Assembly: GCF_024746815.1 (NCBI RefSeq)
Contig: NZ_CP080528.1
Coordinates: 806,001-870,000 of the forward strand
Length of the DNA stretch: 64,000 nucleotides
Direction of reading: 5' to 3'
Origin: Mesorhizobium sp. AR07
GTDB lineage: Bacteria; Pseudomonadota; Alphaproteobacteria; Rhizobiales; Rhizobiaceae
In this document: in pieces, positions 44,520-54,569 of the stretch
Layout of the letters: each line of letters starts with the position of its first letter
How positions within the stretch are numbered: position 1 is the first letter of the stretch
Made by a program: the position numbers and the translations under genes
Notes under the pieces: generated by a model
What the model was told of the DNA's origin: nothing
Database searches by the model: none
The model's input: the letters and a program-made list of their open reading frames with translations, nothing else

Positions 44520-45083
44520 ATGACGTTGCGGATCATAAGTCTGGTGATCACTCTGACGGTAAGCGTAAGTGGCTGCACAAGCACCGCGCCGATTGTCGAG
44601 CCATTGGCACCGATCCTTATCGGGCAGGAGACCACCGTACTAACGTTACACAGCCTTCGCGCTTCCGAACGGCGGCGTTTGCGCGTTTTCCTTGAAACGG
44701 CAAGTCACGGCCGGCGCGATGCCCTTCACCTCCTTATCAGCGGGGCGTTCGGGCTCAGCGCAGAGGCCGTCCATGAGGCCAGGCAGATGGGCATCGGCGC
44801 CTACAACATCCATTTGCTCGACCAAACCAACGGCGGCGCAGTGCGAATAGAGGCGATTGTCTATCGTGCCCGCCCTCCTGTCTGTCCTTCGTATTCCGGC
44901 CCTTTACTCAATGACAAGTCCTTCGACCAGACGCTTGGCTGTTCGATACGCCATAACCTGGCGGCAATGGTCAGCGATCCGCGCGATTTGCTCGACAACA
45001 AGGCTGTCAAACCAAGCGATGGTGATCGTGCGGCTGTACCAGTAGCCAGATACAGGACCTTCGCGAAGGACAAAGACGGCTGA
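44520..45083 (+). CDS. Lipoprotein of the ttsI-rhcC2 operon (CpaD/y4xK-like)
   Basis: A 187-residue protein with a lipoprotein signal (LVITLTVSVSGC) and a CpaD-like pilus-assembly domain containing ALHLLISGAFGL and CPSYSG. Rhizobial type III clusters carry a homologue (y4xK in NGR234) after rhcC2, where it may help secretin assembly. The ATG at 44520 gives the correct lipoprotein signal; it is 10 bp after rhcC2. Confidence 0.8.
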   Translation: MTLRIISLVITLTVSVSGCTSTAPIVEPLAPILIGQETTVLTLHSLRASERRRLRVFLETASHGRRDALHLLISGAFGLSAEAVHEARQMGIGAYNIHLLDQTNGGAVRIEAIVYRARPPVCPSYSGPLLNDKSFDQTLGCSIRHNLAAMVSDPRDLLDNKAVKPSDGDRAAVPVARYRTFAKDKDG

Positions 45084-45942
45084 TGTCAAGTCGCCTCGTC
45101 TCTACCTGGTACACCCCGGCAGCTGCTCCAGCACCTAACGCGCGGACCCATCGGATTTGGCGCACGATCATCGCCTCATCGAGGTCGTTGACCTGCGACG
45201 ATCCAGATGGATAATAGCTGCTCCCTCACCACACTAGGGCGCACTTGAGTGGACGCTGCAGGCTCGCGACTTTCCTTGGTGAGACAGCCGTTACTGTCAC
45301 GCTGATGGTGTGAACGGAGTTGAGAGGATCCGCTCCAAGGCACCTTTTGAGGGCAAGACGATGGCATGCGCACTGAGCGGACCCTTTGTTGGCGTTTTAA
45401 GCTTCGCGTACCTGAAGTGCCACCGCTTGGATCAATGGCCAGGCGCCCAAATATTGGCCGGTTCGTGTCGAACAAGATGGCGCGGCGCCGCGCTCCAGGC
45501 GGCGAGTGTTGCGGGGCCGGCGGTGCCCCATGGCCGCCGGAGGATCACTTTCTTCAGCGGGCGCTGCGCGCCTCAGCTTGATGGCGCCGTGCGTCGGCGC
45601 GACCGAGCTGGCTGGCGCCACGCTTAATTTTCTGCCGCAATCGAGAACGCGTCGTCAAACCCAAGTCGCATTGGGCCTTGATGATCGCTCTGCTTTGGCG
45701 CGCACAATCCCCTCTGCCGGGTTCTTTTGTCGAGCTCTCCTTCTCACCCGCCCGGTGTGACACCACTTCAAAGGCGCAGGTCAGCCGGATCAAGCCGACC
45801 TGCTCTAGACACTTTGGAATAGATGGCGATCTGGCGATCTTCCAGGCGCGCCGGTCAGATCGATAGTGCCGCGGCAGCAAAGCTTTACGCGGCCGCTGAT
45901 TGGCAGGATGGGGGATCGCGCCGAGGAAGCGCAATCCGTTTA
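45084..45942. other. Gap between the y4xK-like gene and nolX
   Basis: The 859 bp between convergent genes hold no frame with recognisable features. Arginine/alanine-rich frames on both strands suggest decayed, GC-rich mobile DNA. No effector gene or tts box was found. Confidence 0.4.
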
Positions 45943-47781
45943 TCAGGCCACGTTCTGAGATAATTGCGGCGTGCCGATCGGGCTAGGAATACCTGCGGCG
46001 GGGATCGGTTCCGCATTCAGGCGTGCCTGCAGATTGTTCAAATACTCTTCTGCATAGGTTTGCGCCGTTGAAAGCGGCAGATTGATGCCGGCCGTCGCAG
46101 CCTCTTCCAATGCCTTCCTGATGAGCCCGTTGCGAATCGCGAGTTTGACCTGGGGGCCGGCGACAAGACTGACCGCCTGCGCTGCGACACCGAGGCCAGC
46201 TTCTAGCAGCGCCTGCTTCATATTGCCTCCGGTAATAGCTGTACGGACAACATTTAACGCTTGCGCCTCGCACGCAAGCGCCATCGATGCGAGATCGGCC
46301 ACTTGGCCCACGGCCGGAATGAAGCTGAGTAGACCAACCGCCGTCGCAGTCCAATCAACCACTGTCGAGTACACCTTGAGCACGTCGCCGACTGTGTGGA
46401 TGAAGGCCCCGCCGTTCTGTTTGGAAGACTTGATATCGGGCTGGTCCGCCGCACCCATCATCATGTCCGCGACGGCCTCCTGCTCTGCAGCGGCATCAGG
46501 CACATGGGTTTTCGTTTTCTGAACGGTGCTGTTCGCAACAGACATGTTGCCGTAGAATTGCGCGAAGTCTTTTTTGCTGATGTTACCGGAATCGACCGTA
46601 TGCCCGCCGCCGAAGTCGAAGAACTCATTGTGGGTCTTATAGCCCGTAATTGAATTGTTCAGCAAACCGAACAAAAGCGGATCGGAGAGTAACTGCGAGG
46701 CCGTTTGGCGTACCTTCGGATCGAGGCTCTTGTCGTCTGCCATGCTCGCCAGCTTGTCACGAGTCAGGTCACCGCTCCCAAAGAAGGCGCGCTGATTGCT
46801 GTTAATCATCTTGAGCGTGTTCAGCTCGGTTTGCGTGAGGCTCATTGACGATGTAGCGGCTTTGAGGAACTCGTCTTTATGGACCGTATCTGAACCACCG
46901 CACAGCTGCTTCCAGGCATCCGGGTGATTTAGGAAGTGTTGAGCAGCCGCAATGACCTGAGGCGGACATTTGCCGGTTTTCGCTTGGCCGTCGACGATCC
47001 GCTTGAAATCAGCCAGGCTTAGATCCTTAGGCAGGTCGTCGGAGTACCGGTAAAGCTCGCGCAATGCATCGCTCAAGGTCATGACCGAAGGCTGAGCATT
47101 TCCGGCGCTGTCGGATGGAATGTAGTTCTGCTGGTAGCTTTGCGCCTGCCGGTCCTGAAATTCGGCAACTTGTGAGTGATGGTGGGAAAATCCAGACAAA
47201 TCCTTCGCCGTGATCTTGCCTCCACAGCGACCATCGCCCTGCGATCCGATCGCGTAAAAGAGTTCGGGATCCTGCTGCAGTCCTTCGATCGCCGCTTTCA
47301 GATCCGGCGGCGTAGAGGGATCATTGGCTTTATCGCCAAGCGACTCCCAACTGAATGGGCATTGGTCCTTGTGTCGGTTCAGCACTGCCACGATCTGCAA
47401 CTCGGCCTTGGTTAGCGAGCCGCCGTTCCACGTGATTCTCGAGCTTGGCACGGGAGCCGGCGATATGAAATCGGAGGCGATCGCAGGAGGCTGCGGGGCC
47501 TGATCCATCGATTCGATTGCCGCCTTCATATGCGACGGCAGCAGGTCCAATGGGTGCTGCCGCAAATCTTCCAACGTCGATTCGACATCCGGCGCCAGCG
47601 GACCCCGGAGCGCGCCAGGATTGGTCATGTCTCCGAGCAAGTAGGTGGACAGCATTGCCTCGAAGGACGATGCGCTTTGCTGAGTCTGCAATACCGCGGC
47701 AGAAGGCTTCAGGCCCGACCATGCCTGTACGGGCTGTGGGAGATTCGAAGTGATGGATGATGAAAGGTTGCTGGCCGACAT
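45943..47781 (-). CDS. nolX: NolX (NopX): type III translocon protein
   Basis: A 612-residue HrpF/NolX-family protein secreted through the type III system and thought to form the translocon pore in the host membrane. The middle has repeated helical blocks (ITAKDLSGF, LTRDKLASMADD, ISKKDFAQFYGN). Hydrophobic stretches (about 470-500 and 535-555) would insert into membranes. The tts box at 47971-48000 drives it, and it is transcribed away from nolB. Confidence 0.95.
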   Translation of the reverse strand: MSASNLSSSITSNLPQPVQAWSGLKPSAAVLQTQQSASSFEAMLSTYLLGDMTNPGALRGPLAPDVESTLEDLRQHPLDLLPSHMKAAIESMDQAPQPPAIASDFISPAPVPSSRITWNGGSLTKAELQIVAVLNRHKDQCPFSWESLGDKANDPSTPPDLKAAIEGLQQDPELFYAIGSQGDGRCGGKITAKDLSGFSHHHSQVAEFQDRQAQSYQQNYIPSDSAGNAQPSVMTLSDALRELYRYSDDLPKDLSLADFKRIVDGQAKTGKCPPQVIAAAQHFLNHPDAWKQLCGGSDTVHKDEFLKAATSSMSLTQTELNTLKMINSNQRAFFGSGDLTRDKLASMADDKSLDPKVRQTASQLLSDPLLFGLLNNSITGYKTHNEFFDFGGGHTVDSGNISKKDFAQFYGNMSVANSTVQKTKTHVPDAAAEQEAVADMMMGAADQPDIKSSKQNGGAFIHTVGDVLKVYSTVVDWTATAVGLLSFIPAVGQVADLASMALACEAQALNVVRTAITGGNMKQALLEAGLGVAAQAVSLVAGPQVKLAIRNGLIRKALEEAATAGINLPLSTAQTYAEEYLNNLQARLNAEPIPAAGIPSPIGTPQLSQNVA

Positions 47782-47970
47782 TGTGCATCCTCAGACGTGA
47801 CGTTGAAATCCCAACAAAGGCCTCATGTAAGCCAATGTTTCACGAACGTTCCGAGCGTTGGCCGGTCGCCAAAATGGCCCCTAGCAGTGCCTTTAATTGC
47901 TCCGCTCGTTGTTAGCCCCAAGGTCAATTCCAGCCAAAAGCCAGCGACATGGGGCTTCCGATTCCCATCA

Positions 47971-48000
47971 TGAGCGGCTTAGCTTTCGAGAAACTGACGA
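47971..48000 (-). promoter_or_regulatory. tts box upstream of nolX
   Basis: The minus strand reads TCGTCAGTTTCTCGAAAGCT, nearly the tts consensus, 190 bp before the nolX start. Confidence 0.85.
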
Positions 48001-48073
48001 ATTTCAGAAGAATTCACAATCAGGAGCGGCCGACGTGATGATTTCTCCAGAAGCTGCGGCGTCTCCTTAGATG

Positions 48074-48778
48074 TCATCTCTGGCTCAGCTCAGGCTTCCC
48101 TGCAACGCTATCCGGTTGCGGCACGTCAGAAGAATAAGAGACTTCCGGTTGTCCGTTACGGACGACCGTGGTGGAGGAACCCCGAAACAATATCAGTACC
48201 GATTCCCTTGGCGGCGTCTCAGCGACGTGAGGCTGCGCCTGCGCCTCGGCCACAAGGCCGTTGAACGTCTGCTCCACGAGCGCGATGAAGCGCGGTGGAC
48301 CGGAAACAAGGACGAGGCCATTTCCGGGCGTGGGTCTCACTACATAGCGGTCATCGGAGATGCCAAGCCTATCGAGGGCGCCGTTGAAGGCATCGAAACG
48401 AATCGAAGTGAGCACGAGCATCCGAGTTTGCGCTTCTTTTGCAGCGGACACATAGAGCACAAGCCCATCATAGTACCATTGGAGATGGTACAGGTTGGTC
48501 AAGCGGTCCAGGAACTCGCGCGGTGGCAAATCCGGCATACGCCCGCGAATCCGCCCCTTCACCTCGGCGCTGATATTGACCCTGATGTTCAGGTTGTTGC
48601 CGAACTCCTGCAACGCGGCAGTGAGATCCTGATCTAGAACCGTATACCTGTAGGGTGTCGAGGGAAGCGATAGGGGGGCGCCGACAGTTGTTTGGATGCT
48701 GGCGGAGAGAAAAAACCCGACACAGAGAAGTCTTTTCAAGCTGTGCAGGATGGTGGATCGTATGAGCGTTCTTGGCAT
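48074..48778 (-). CDS. nolW: NolW (RhcC1): N-terminal secretin protein
   Basis: A 234-residue protein holding the N0/N1 domains of the type III secretin; RhcC2 supplies the ring. A signal peptide (about 1-30, ending near QTTVGA) is followed by YRYTVLDQDLTAALQEFGNNLN and a DRLGISDDRYVVRPTPGNGLVLVSG region. The ATG at 48778 is preferred to 48796, giving a basic signal N-terminus (MPRTLIR). Diverges from nolB. Only 72 bp of intergenic sequence separate the nolW stop from the nolX tts box. Confidence 0.93.
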   Translation of the reverse strand: MPRTLIRSTILHSLKRLLCVGFFLSASIQTTVGAPLSLPSTPYRYTVLDQDLTAALQEFGNNLNIRVNISAEVKGRIRGRMPDLPPREFLDRLTNLYHLQWYYDGLVLYVSAAKEAQTRMLVLTSIRFDAFNGALDRLGISDDRYVVRPTPGNGLVLVSGPPRFIALVEQTFNGLVAEAQAQPHVAETPPRESVLILFRGSSTTVVRNGQPEVSYSSDVPQPDSVAGKPELSQR

Positions 48779-48860
48779 CTCGCCCTGATAAACCAAAGGA
48801 TGGAATTGTCACAAGTCACCAAAGTCGTCAAAGTGACTTTAAATGACCAACCGACGCTCC

Positions 48861-48885
48861 CGTCAGCTTGTCGTCAGCTCGCCTC
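48861..48885 (+). promoter_or_regulatory. tts box upstream of nolB
   Basis: CGTCAGCTTGTCGTCAGCTC matches the tts box consensus and lies about 80 bp before nolB, at the head of the nolB-rhcU operon. Confidence 0.85.
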
Positions 48886-48963
48886 CCTAAGGGATTGACT
48901 CAACAGCGGGTGATGAACCGGCTGGACTCGTCACACGTTAAAGAGAAGCAATCGAGTCCTTGT

Positions 48964-49458
48964 ATGATGATGCCTGTCACGTCGATCCCTGCCAGTGTTA
49001 CTGACAGTCTCTCCAGGGTTGGCTCACCGTCATTCGGCGAGCAGGCCCAGTTTGACCACGCTCTAGCCCAGGCGGCTGCCTCGATGAAGAACGATACCGC
49101 TGCGGCGGCGCCTGTTCCTCCGCCCTTGGATGTTCAACGCGCGACTGCGCAGACAAGTCCACTGGGACACCGCGTGCTGCAGGCGATTTCTTCGATGCAC
49201 GGGGACAATGCAGTTACTTCTGCCGCGCCCGACCATCAGGTAGCCCTAACGAAGGGCGCTCTACCGGGTACGGCTGAGAGGCTTCCGGTCGAAGGTGGGG
49301 CAACGGGGACGTCGGACGTTCCGCGAGCAGGGGGTGACTTCGAAGCGATGGTTGCTGGTCTGCGGGATCTCTACAACGGCGTCACCCAGGTTGCCCTTGT
49401 TTCCAAAGGTGTCAGCGGCATCACCTCATCGGTGAACAAACTAATAAAAGAAGGATGA
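48964..49458 (+). CDS. nolB: NolB: type III apparatus protein (inner-rod type)
   Basis: A 164-residue protein from the chosen ATG (three ATGs occur in a row at 48964-48972; an earlier ATG at 48913 is also possible). The N-terminal half is disordered and Ala/Pro-rich. The C-terminal helix FEAMVAGLRDLYNGVTQVALVSKGVSG resembles SctI-type inner-rod proteins. First gene of the nolB-rhcJ-nolU-nolV-rhcN operon, directly after a tts box. Confidence 0.88.
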   Translation: MMMPVTSIPASVTDSLSRVGSPSFGEQAQFDHALAQAAASMKNDTAAAAPVPPPLDVQRATAQTSPLGHRVLQAISSMHGDNAVTSAAPDHQVALTKGALPGTAERLPVEGGATGTSDVPRAGGDFEAMVAGLRDLYNGVTQVALVSKGVSGITSSVNKLIKEG

Positions 49459-49467
49459 ACGGCGCGA

Positions 49468-50334
49468 ATGATTGGCTTAGCCCATGGCGAAATCATGCGT
49501 AGTCGCCCGTCTGGTCGGCGATCGCTTCATTTTGTCGTGCTGCCACTTCTCTTCGCCTTGAGTGGTTGCAAGGTCGATCTCTACACGCAATTGCAGGAGC
49601 GCGAGGCGAATGAGATGCTGGCGCTTCTGATAGACAACGGAGTTGACGCGGTCCGGGTTGCCGCTAAGGACGGGACCAGCACGATCCAGGTCGACGAAAA
49701 GCTCATTGCCTTCTCAATCAACCTCTTGAATGCCAAGGGGCTGCCGCGCCAGTCTTTCAAGAACATCGGCGAGATATTCGAAGGATCAGGACTGATTGCC
49801 TCGCCGACCGAGGAGCGTGCCCGTTACGTTTATGCTCTGAGCGAAGAGTTGTCGCGCACGATCAGCGATATTGATGGCGTCTTCTCAGTACGTGTTCATG
49901 TCGTTCTGCCGAATAACGACCTGTTACGAGCGGGCGGCACGCCATCCTCGGCCTCGGTCTTTATCCGGCACGACGCCAAAGCAAATCTTTCCGTTCTGCT
50001 GCCGAAAATAAAGATGCTCGTCGCCGACAGCATCGAAGGCTTGTCCTACGAAAAGGTCGAAGTGGTTTTGGTGCCAGTGGAACGGTCCGTACATGAGCAA
50101 CCCTCCGTACCGGCGACTGCGTTGGCCCAAGCGTCTAAATCCTTTCCCGCGCCACTTCTGGCGATCGTGATGGGTGTTGCCGCAGCTGTGTTCGCTGTGG
50201 CGTGCTATCTCTTAGCAAGTGTTCTTCGGCATCGGCGCAGACAATCATCGGGCGAATTATCCAAGATCGGGGGCCCCTCGGGTGTTTCCGCTGTCGAGGC
50301 CATTCGAAAAAAAATCATTGGCCGTGCGGCATAG
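49468..50334 (+). CDS. rhcJ: RhcJ (NolT, SctJ): type III inner-membrane ring lipoprotein
   Basis: A YscJ/FliF-family lipoprotein of 288 residues. The lipobox is LFALSGC. The ring-building domain has NEMLALLIDNGVDA and VRVHVVLPNND; a C-terminal membrane helix (about 228-250) is followed by basic residues. An ATG at 49495 (MRSRPSG) would still contain the whole signal. It is 9 bp after nolB. Confidence 0.95.
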   Translation: MIGLAHGEIMRSRPSGRRSLHFVVLPLLFALSGCKVDLYTQLQEREANEMLALLIDNGVDAVRVAAKDGTSTIQVDEKLIAFSINLLNAKGLPRQSFKNIGEIFEGSGLIASPTEERARYVYALSEELSRTISDIDGVFSVRVHVVLPNNDLLRAGGTPSSASVFIRHDAKANLSVLLPKIKMLVADSIEGLSYEKVEVVLVPVERSVHEQPSVPATALAQASKSFPAPLLAIVMGVAAAVFAVACYLLASVLRHRRRQSSGELSKIGGPSGVSAVEAIRKKIIGRAA

Positions 50335-50979
50335 GTGATATTCTCAATGCCCATTTCGATGCAGACTAGCGATCGCGATCATTCGTCGCAATTACGTTCC
50401 GTGTACTGGAGCAAGCTTGCTGCTTCGGCCCATCCGACTCGTATTGCCGCCTGTCTGGATCCGACGTTATCGGCTGCGACAGTGGTGCAGCTGCAGACCT
50501 GTGCCAGGCTGCAGCCAAAATTGGCAGAATTGCTGCTTGACAATGACACGGATTCGAACGGATGCGGCTGGGGGCCGGATCTTCTGCAGGGGCATGACCC
50601 GCGTCGGGCTGCCCTCTTTGCGGGCAGTGTTTGGCATGCTCGTTCGCTGCTGAAGCTTGTTTCACAACGTCACCTCACGGTGCTAGTTGAACATATCGGC
50701 GCTGATGCGCACGCTTTTGGCATCCGACATCTGGCGTATGCGATCACAGGCAGTTTGATCGCTGATCCGAAAAAACTCGCGCTCAAAATTGAACACGATG
50801 GACATGCCTGCCTTGGTGCTTGGCTCGATCAGAGTCCAGTGCTTGAGCGTAACCGCGTGCTTCTACGGTTGCCCCTCGGGACAGCCGCCGAGAATCCAGC
50901 GCCCGAGCACGGCAATGCCTCAGGCCAGTTGTTTTCGCTCGTGCTAGCCCATTTTGAGACGGAGATCCCGGCGCTATGA
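50335..50979 (+). CDS. nolU: NolU (SctK): type III sorting-platform protein
   Basis: A 214-residue SctK-type cytosolic accessory protein linking SctQ pods to the export ring. The segment HPTRIAACLDPTLSAATV and the core LAYAITGSLIADP fit the family, which is poorly conserved. It begins with GTG at 50335 (or ATG at 50347) directly after rhcJ. Its stop overlaps the nolV start (ATGA). Confidence 0.88.
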   Translation: MIFSMPISMQTSDRDHSSQLRSVYWSKLAASAHPTRIAACLDPTLSAATVVQLQTCARLQPKLAELLLDNDTDSNGCGWGPDLLQGHDPRRAALFAGSVWHARSLLKLVSQRHLTVLVEHIGADAHAFGIRHLAYAITGSLIADPKKLALKIEHDGHACLGAWLDQSPVLERNRVLLRLPLGTAAENPAPEHGNASGQLFSLVLAHFETEIPAL

Positions 50980-51599
50980 CAGCCGATGTTTCCGCGGCGC
51001 CCGTCGCACCGCAAATGCGCCCAGTTGGGCCACTGATCCCGGCAAGTGAGCTCGAAATCTGGCAGTGCGCCGCAGAAGCGCGCGCTGCGGCAGAACGGCA
51101 TCAGCAGCGGGTTCGCAGTTGGGCACGCGCCGCTTATCAGCGTGAGCGGGCGCGCGGCCAAATCGAGGGTTTGAATGCAGGCGCGGAGGAATTGGCACGG
51201 CTGATTGCGGGGACAGTCTCCGAAGTGGCGCAACGAAAGGCGGTTCTGGAGCAGGAACTGCCACAGCTCGTGATGGAGGTCCTAAGCGATATTCTGGGCG
51301 CTTTCGACCCGGGTGAGCTGTTGGTGAGGGCTGTTCGTCACGCCATTGAGCGCAAATACAGCGGCGCGGAAGTTTGCCTTCATGTATGCCCCATGCAAGT
51401 CGATATGCTCGCGCGCGAGTTTGCTGGATGCGACGGAAGGGAGGGTCGGCCGAGGGTTCGGATCGATCCGGATCCGACGTTGTCGCTTCAACAGTGCGTG
51501 CTGTGGAGCGAGTATGGCAATGTCGATCTGGGACTTGACGCACAGATGCGCGCGCTGCGTCTCGGCTTCGGGTTGCTCTCTGAGGAAGGCGAACCGTGA
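50976..51599 (+). CDS. nolV: NolV (RhcL, SctL): ATPase stator protein
   Basis: A 207-residue SctL/FliH-type protein with a long N-terminal coiled coil rich in Ala, Arg, Glu and Gln (about 28-90) and a conserved C-terminal domain (VRIDPDPTLSLQQCVLWSEYGNVDLGLDAQ). It regulates and tethers RhcN. Overlaps nolU (ATGA) and rhcN (GTGA). Confidence 0.93.
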   Translation: MTADVSAAPVAPQMRPVGPLIPASELEIWQCAAEARAAAERHQQRVRSWARAAYQRERARGQIEGLNAGAEELARLIAGTVSEVAQRKAVLEQELPQLVMEVLSDILGAFDPGELLVRAVRHAIERKYSGAEVCLHVCPMQVDMLAREFAGCDGREGRPRVRIDPDPTLSLQQCVLWSEYGNVDLGLDAQMRALRLGFGLLSEEGEP

Positions 51600-52954
51600 C
51601 CACGCCGGTACCAGAGCATAATAATTTCGCCGGCATCCGGGCTCCCGATCCGGCGATCTCGTCTTTGAGGTCTGCAGCAAAGCAAATCGACACGCGTGTG
51701 GTGCGCGGACGGATCACGCGGGCTATCGGTACACTGGTCCACGCTGTCTTGCCGGACACTCGTATTGGGGAACTTTGTCTCCTACAGGATCCGCGAACCG
51801 GTCTGTCGCTGGAAGCCGAGGTGATCGGCCTGTTGGATGATGGGGTGTTGCTTACGCCGATCGGCGACTTGGTCGGCCTGTCCAGCCGCACAGAAGTCGT
51901 GGCCACCGGACGAATGCGTGAAGTGCCAGTCGGCCCCGATTTGCTCGGCCGCGTGATTGACAGCCGTTGCCGTCCACTTGACGGCAAAGGCGAAGTTAAA
52001 ACGGCCGAAACTCGTCCGCTGCGCGGCAGGGCACCCAATCCGATGACAAGGCGCATTGTTGAGCGGCCATTCCCGCTCGGAGTCCGTGCCCTGGATGGTC
52101 TCCTGACATGCGGCGAGGGCCAGCGAATCGGGATCTATGGCGAGCCTGGTTGTGGCAAGTCGACGTTATTGTCGCAGATCGTAAAAGGTGCCGCCGCTGA
52201 CGTTGTCATAGTCGCCCTCATAGGCGAACGCGGACGTGAAGTTCGTGAATTCATCGAGCGGCATCTTGGGGAGGCCGGCCTGCGCCGTACGGTCGTTGTC
52301 GTTGAAACGTCCGACCGCTCAGCAGTGGAGCGGGCGCAATGTGCTCCTATGGCGACTGCGCTCGCCGAATATTTTCGCGAACAGGGACTACGCGTCGCTC
52401 TCATGATGGACTCGCTGACGCGCTTCTGCCGCGCCATGCGAGAAATAGGCCTCGCTGCTGGTGAGCCGCCGACCCGACGGGGCTTTCCTCCTTCCGTCTT
52501 TGGCATGCTGCCAGGCCTGCTGGAGCGGGCCGGCATGGGTGAGCGCGGCTCGATCACGGCCTTCTACACTGTGCTTGTCGAAGGTGATGGCACAGGTGAT
52601 CCAATCGCCGAGGAATCGCGCGGCATTCTCGATGGCCATGTCGTCCTCTCACGCGCTATCGCGGCGCGATCGCATTTCCCCGCTATCGATGTGCTGCAGA
52701 GTCGCAGCCGCGTGATGGATGCGGTCGTTTCTGGGACACATCGCAAGGCAGCATCCTTCTTCCGCGATCTCCTGTCGCGCTATGCCGAGAACGAGTTTTT
52801 GATCAATGTCGGCGAATACAAGCAAGGCGGCGACCCCCTAACTGACCGGGCTGTCGCGTCGATTGGCGAGCTGAGGGAATTTTTGTGCCAGACCGAAGGC
52901 GAGGCATCGCATTTCGAGGAGACGGTCGCATGGATGTCGCGTCTGACCGCGTGA
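51596..52954 (+). CDS. rhcN: RhcN (SctN): type III secretion ATPase
   Basis: A F1-ATPase-related hexameric ATPase of 452 residues that unfolds substrates and releases chaperones. Walker A is GEPGCGKST (182-190), GERGREVREF follows, and the Walker B region is VALMMDSLTRF (267-277). The start is GTG at 51596, overlapping the nolV stop. Its 3' end overlaps the next gene by 25 bp. Confidence 0.97.
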   Translation: MTTPVPEHNNFAGIRAPDPAISSLRSAAKQIDTRVVRGRITRAIGTLVHAVLPDTRIGELCLLQDPRTGLSLEAEVIGLLDDGVLLTPIGDLVGLSSRTEVVATGRMREVPVGPDLLGRVIDSRCRPLDGKGEVKTAETRPLRGRAPNPMTRRIVERPFPLGVRALDGLLTCGEGQRIGIYGEPGCGKSTLLSQIVKGAAADVVIVALIGERGREVREFIERHLGEAGLRRTVVVVETSDRSAVERAQCAPMATALAEYFREQGLRVALMMDSLTRFCRAMREIGLAAGEPPTRRGFPPSVFGMLPGLLERAGMGERGSITAFYTVLVEGDGTGDPIAEESRGILDGHVVLSRAIAARSHFPAIDVLQSRSRVMDAVVSGTHRKAASFFRDLLSRYAENEFLINVGEYKQGGDPLTDRAVASIGELREFLCQTEGEASHFEETVAWMSRLTA

Positions 52955-53466
52955 ATCGTGTTCAGGCTTCGAGATTACGGCTCCTGAAGGAAATGCAAGA
53001 GCGTGGTGCCCGTAGGGAGCTGTCCAGGAAGGAAACCGAGCGCCATATGGCCACCTTAGCCGTACACAATGCCTCGCAGGGGCTTGCAATCGCACAGCAA
53101 CATTGCGCTTCGGCCGAAGCAGCGCTCTACCAAGAGCTGATGACGCTCGACAGCTTGTCCAGCGCAGCACTCGACCGTCACGACCTTTGTATTGAGCGGC
53201 TTGCGGCTGAGATCGCTTTCAAACGCCAGATGCTTGATGATGCACGCCTTGCTCAAGAAAAGGCCGAGATAGCGGCATCTGAGAAGAGGGAGCTATGGGT
53301 CAGATGTTCGGCGGCAACGCACAAATGGCAACAAATCGACGATGACGTCAGGCGCGCCGTCGATATTCAGTCGGATGCCGCAGGCGAGATAGAGGCCGAC
53401 GATGAAATGTTGCTTCGGTATGGGAGGGTTTCTCTCGCCCAGATGTCGCGCAGCCAGATCCGATAA
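52930..53466 (+). CDS. SctO-type stalk protein (y4yJ-like)
   Basis: A 178-residue predicted coiled-coil protein between rhcN and rhcQ. Long heptad-rich stretches rich in Glu, Arg, Lys and Ala and almost no hydrophobic core fit the SctO/FliJ stalk, which rotates in the ATPase ring. The ATG at 52930 (MDVASDRV) is preferred; the longer frame from 52885 would overlap rhcN by 70 bp. Sequence conservation in this family is low, so the call rests on position and coiled-coil content. Confidence 0.82.
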   Translation: MDVASDRVNRVQASRLRLLKEMQERGARRELSRKETERHMATLAVHNASQGLAIAQQHCASAEAALYQELMTLDSLSSAALDRHDLCIERLAAEIAFKRQMLDDARLAQEKAEIAASEKRELWVRCSAATHKWQQIDDDVRRAVDIQSDAAGEIEADDEMLLRYGRVSLAQMSRSQIR

Positions 53467-53477
53467 CCGCAGGTTCT

Positions 53478-54569
53478 GTGAATGACGCGCTCGTGCAGTT
53501 TAGAGCCGCTTTGGTAACCACTGTGGTCAGACCCGCTATACTCGAACCAGCGCTAACACTGTCCCACGAGGTCGCCTCGTGGCTCAATGATATAGCGACT
53601 TCCCGCACGCCGTTTCAGAGCCGGATGGGCGACAAGTCGCTATCGCTGCGGATGGGCGGAGTTGTGTGGCAGCAGGAACCTACTGCCATTCCGATGCTTG
53701 ACTGCATTTGGCGGGTGGGAGGTGAAACGGTCGTCTTGTCGCTGTCCCGACCGCTTGTAGAGGCGCTCGTCTCGACCGTGCAGAGTGGCCTTGCTTTCCC
53801 TTCCGAGCCAACTGCTTCGCTCATTCTCGAACTTGCACTCGAGCCGCTGATAGCTCGCCTGGAGCACAGGACACAGCGGAGCGTGCACCTCCTTTGCGTG
53901 CGTGAAGCCATGACACCGGCACCTTATCTCGAGCTGGATATCGTCTTCGGTCCCGTCAGTGGCAAGGGTCGTCTGTCCCTGTTCTCGCCTCTTGATGGCT
54001 TGGTGCCGTCTGCGTTCCGCGCTTTGGGCGTACTGATTGGGCAGTTGCCGCGACAGCCGCGCGGGCTTTCCACAGAGCTTCCGGTCATAGTTGCAGGAGA
54101 GATCGGCACGCTTCGCGTTCCGGCGGCGCTTCTTCGAAGAGCATGTGCCGGTGATGCTCTGATACCAGACATAGCGCCGTTCGGCCGTGGCCAGATCACC
54201 CTATCAGTGGGGCAGTTATGGACCGAGGCAGATCTTGAGGGCGACCACCTAATCCTGCGGGCGCCTTTCCGCCCGCGATCGTGCCCGTTGGAGAATGCGC
54301 ATATGAAACAACCCGAATCTCAACTAGGGCCGTCGGAAGCCGATCTCGACGAAATCGAGATCGTGCTTGTCTTTGAATGCGGCCGCTGGCCTATCCCTCT
54401 AGGAGAATTGAGGAGTGCCGGCGAAGGGCATGTTTTCGAACTTGGTCGGCCGATCGATGGTCCAGTCGACATAGTTGCTAATGGTCGGCGTATCGGGCGT
54501 GGCGACATTGTGCGCATCGGAGATGAGCTGGGCATCAGACTCTGCGGCAGATTGGCATGCAATGACTGA
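53478..54569 (+). CDS. rhcQ: RhcQ (SctQ): type III C-ring protein
   Basis: A 363-residue SctQ protein of the cytosolic sorting platform. The C-terminal SPOA domain has IEIVLVFECGRWPIPLGEL, then VDIVANGRRIGRGDIVRIGDELGIRL. It starts with GTG at 53478. The C-terminus overlaps rhcR by 8 bp. Confidence 0.93.
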   Translation: MNDALVQFRAALVTTVVRPAILEPALTLSHEVASWLNDIATSRTPFQSRMGDKSLSLRMGGVVWQQEPTAIPMLDCIWRVGGETVVLSLSRPLVEALVSTVQSGLAFPSEPTASLILELALEPLIARLEHRTQRSVHLLCVREAMTPAPYLELDIVFGPVSGKGRLSLFSPLDGLVPSAFRALGVLIGQLPRQPRGLSTELPVIVAGEIGTLRVPAALLRRACAGDALIPDIAPFGRGQITLSVGQLWTEADLEGDHLILRAPFRPRSCPLENAHMKQPESQLGPSEADLDEIEIVLVFECGRWPIPLGELRSAGEGHVFELGRPIDGPVDIVANGRRIGRGDIVRIGDELGIRLCGRLACND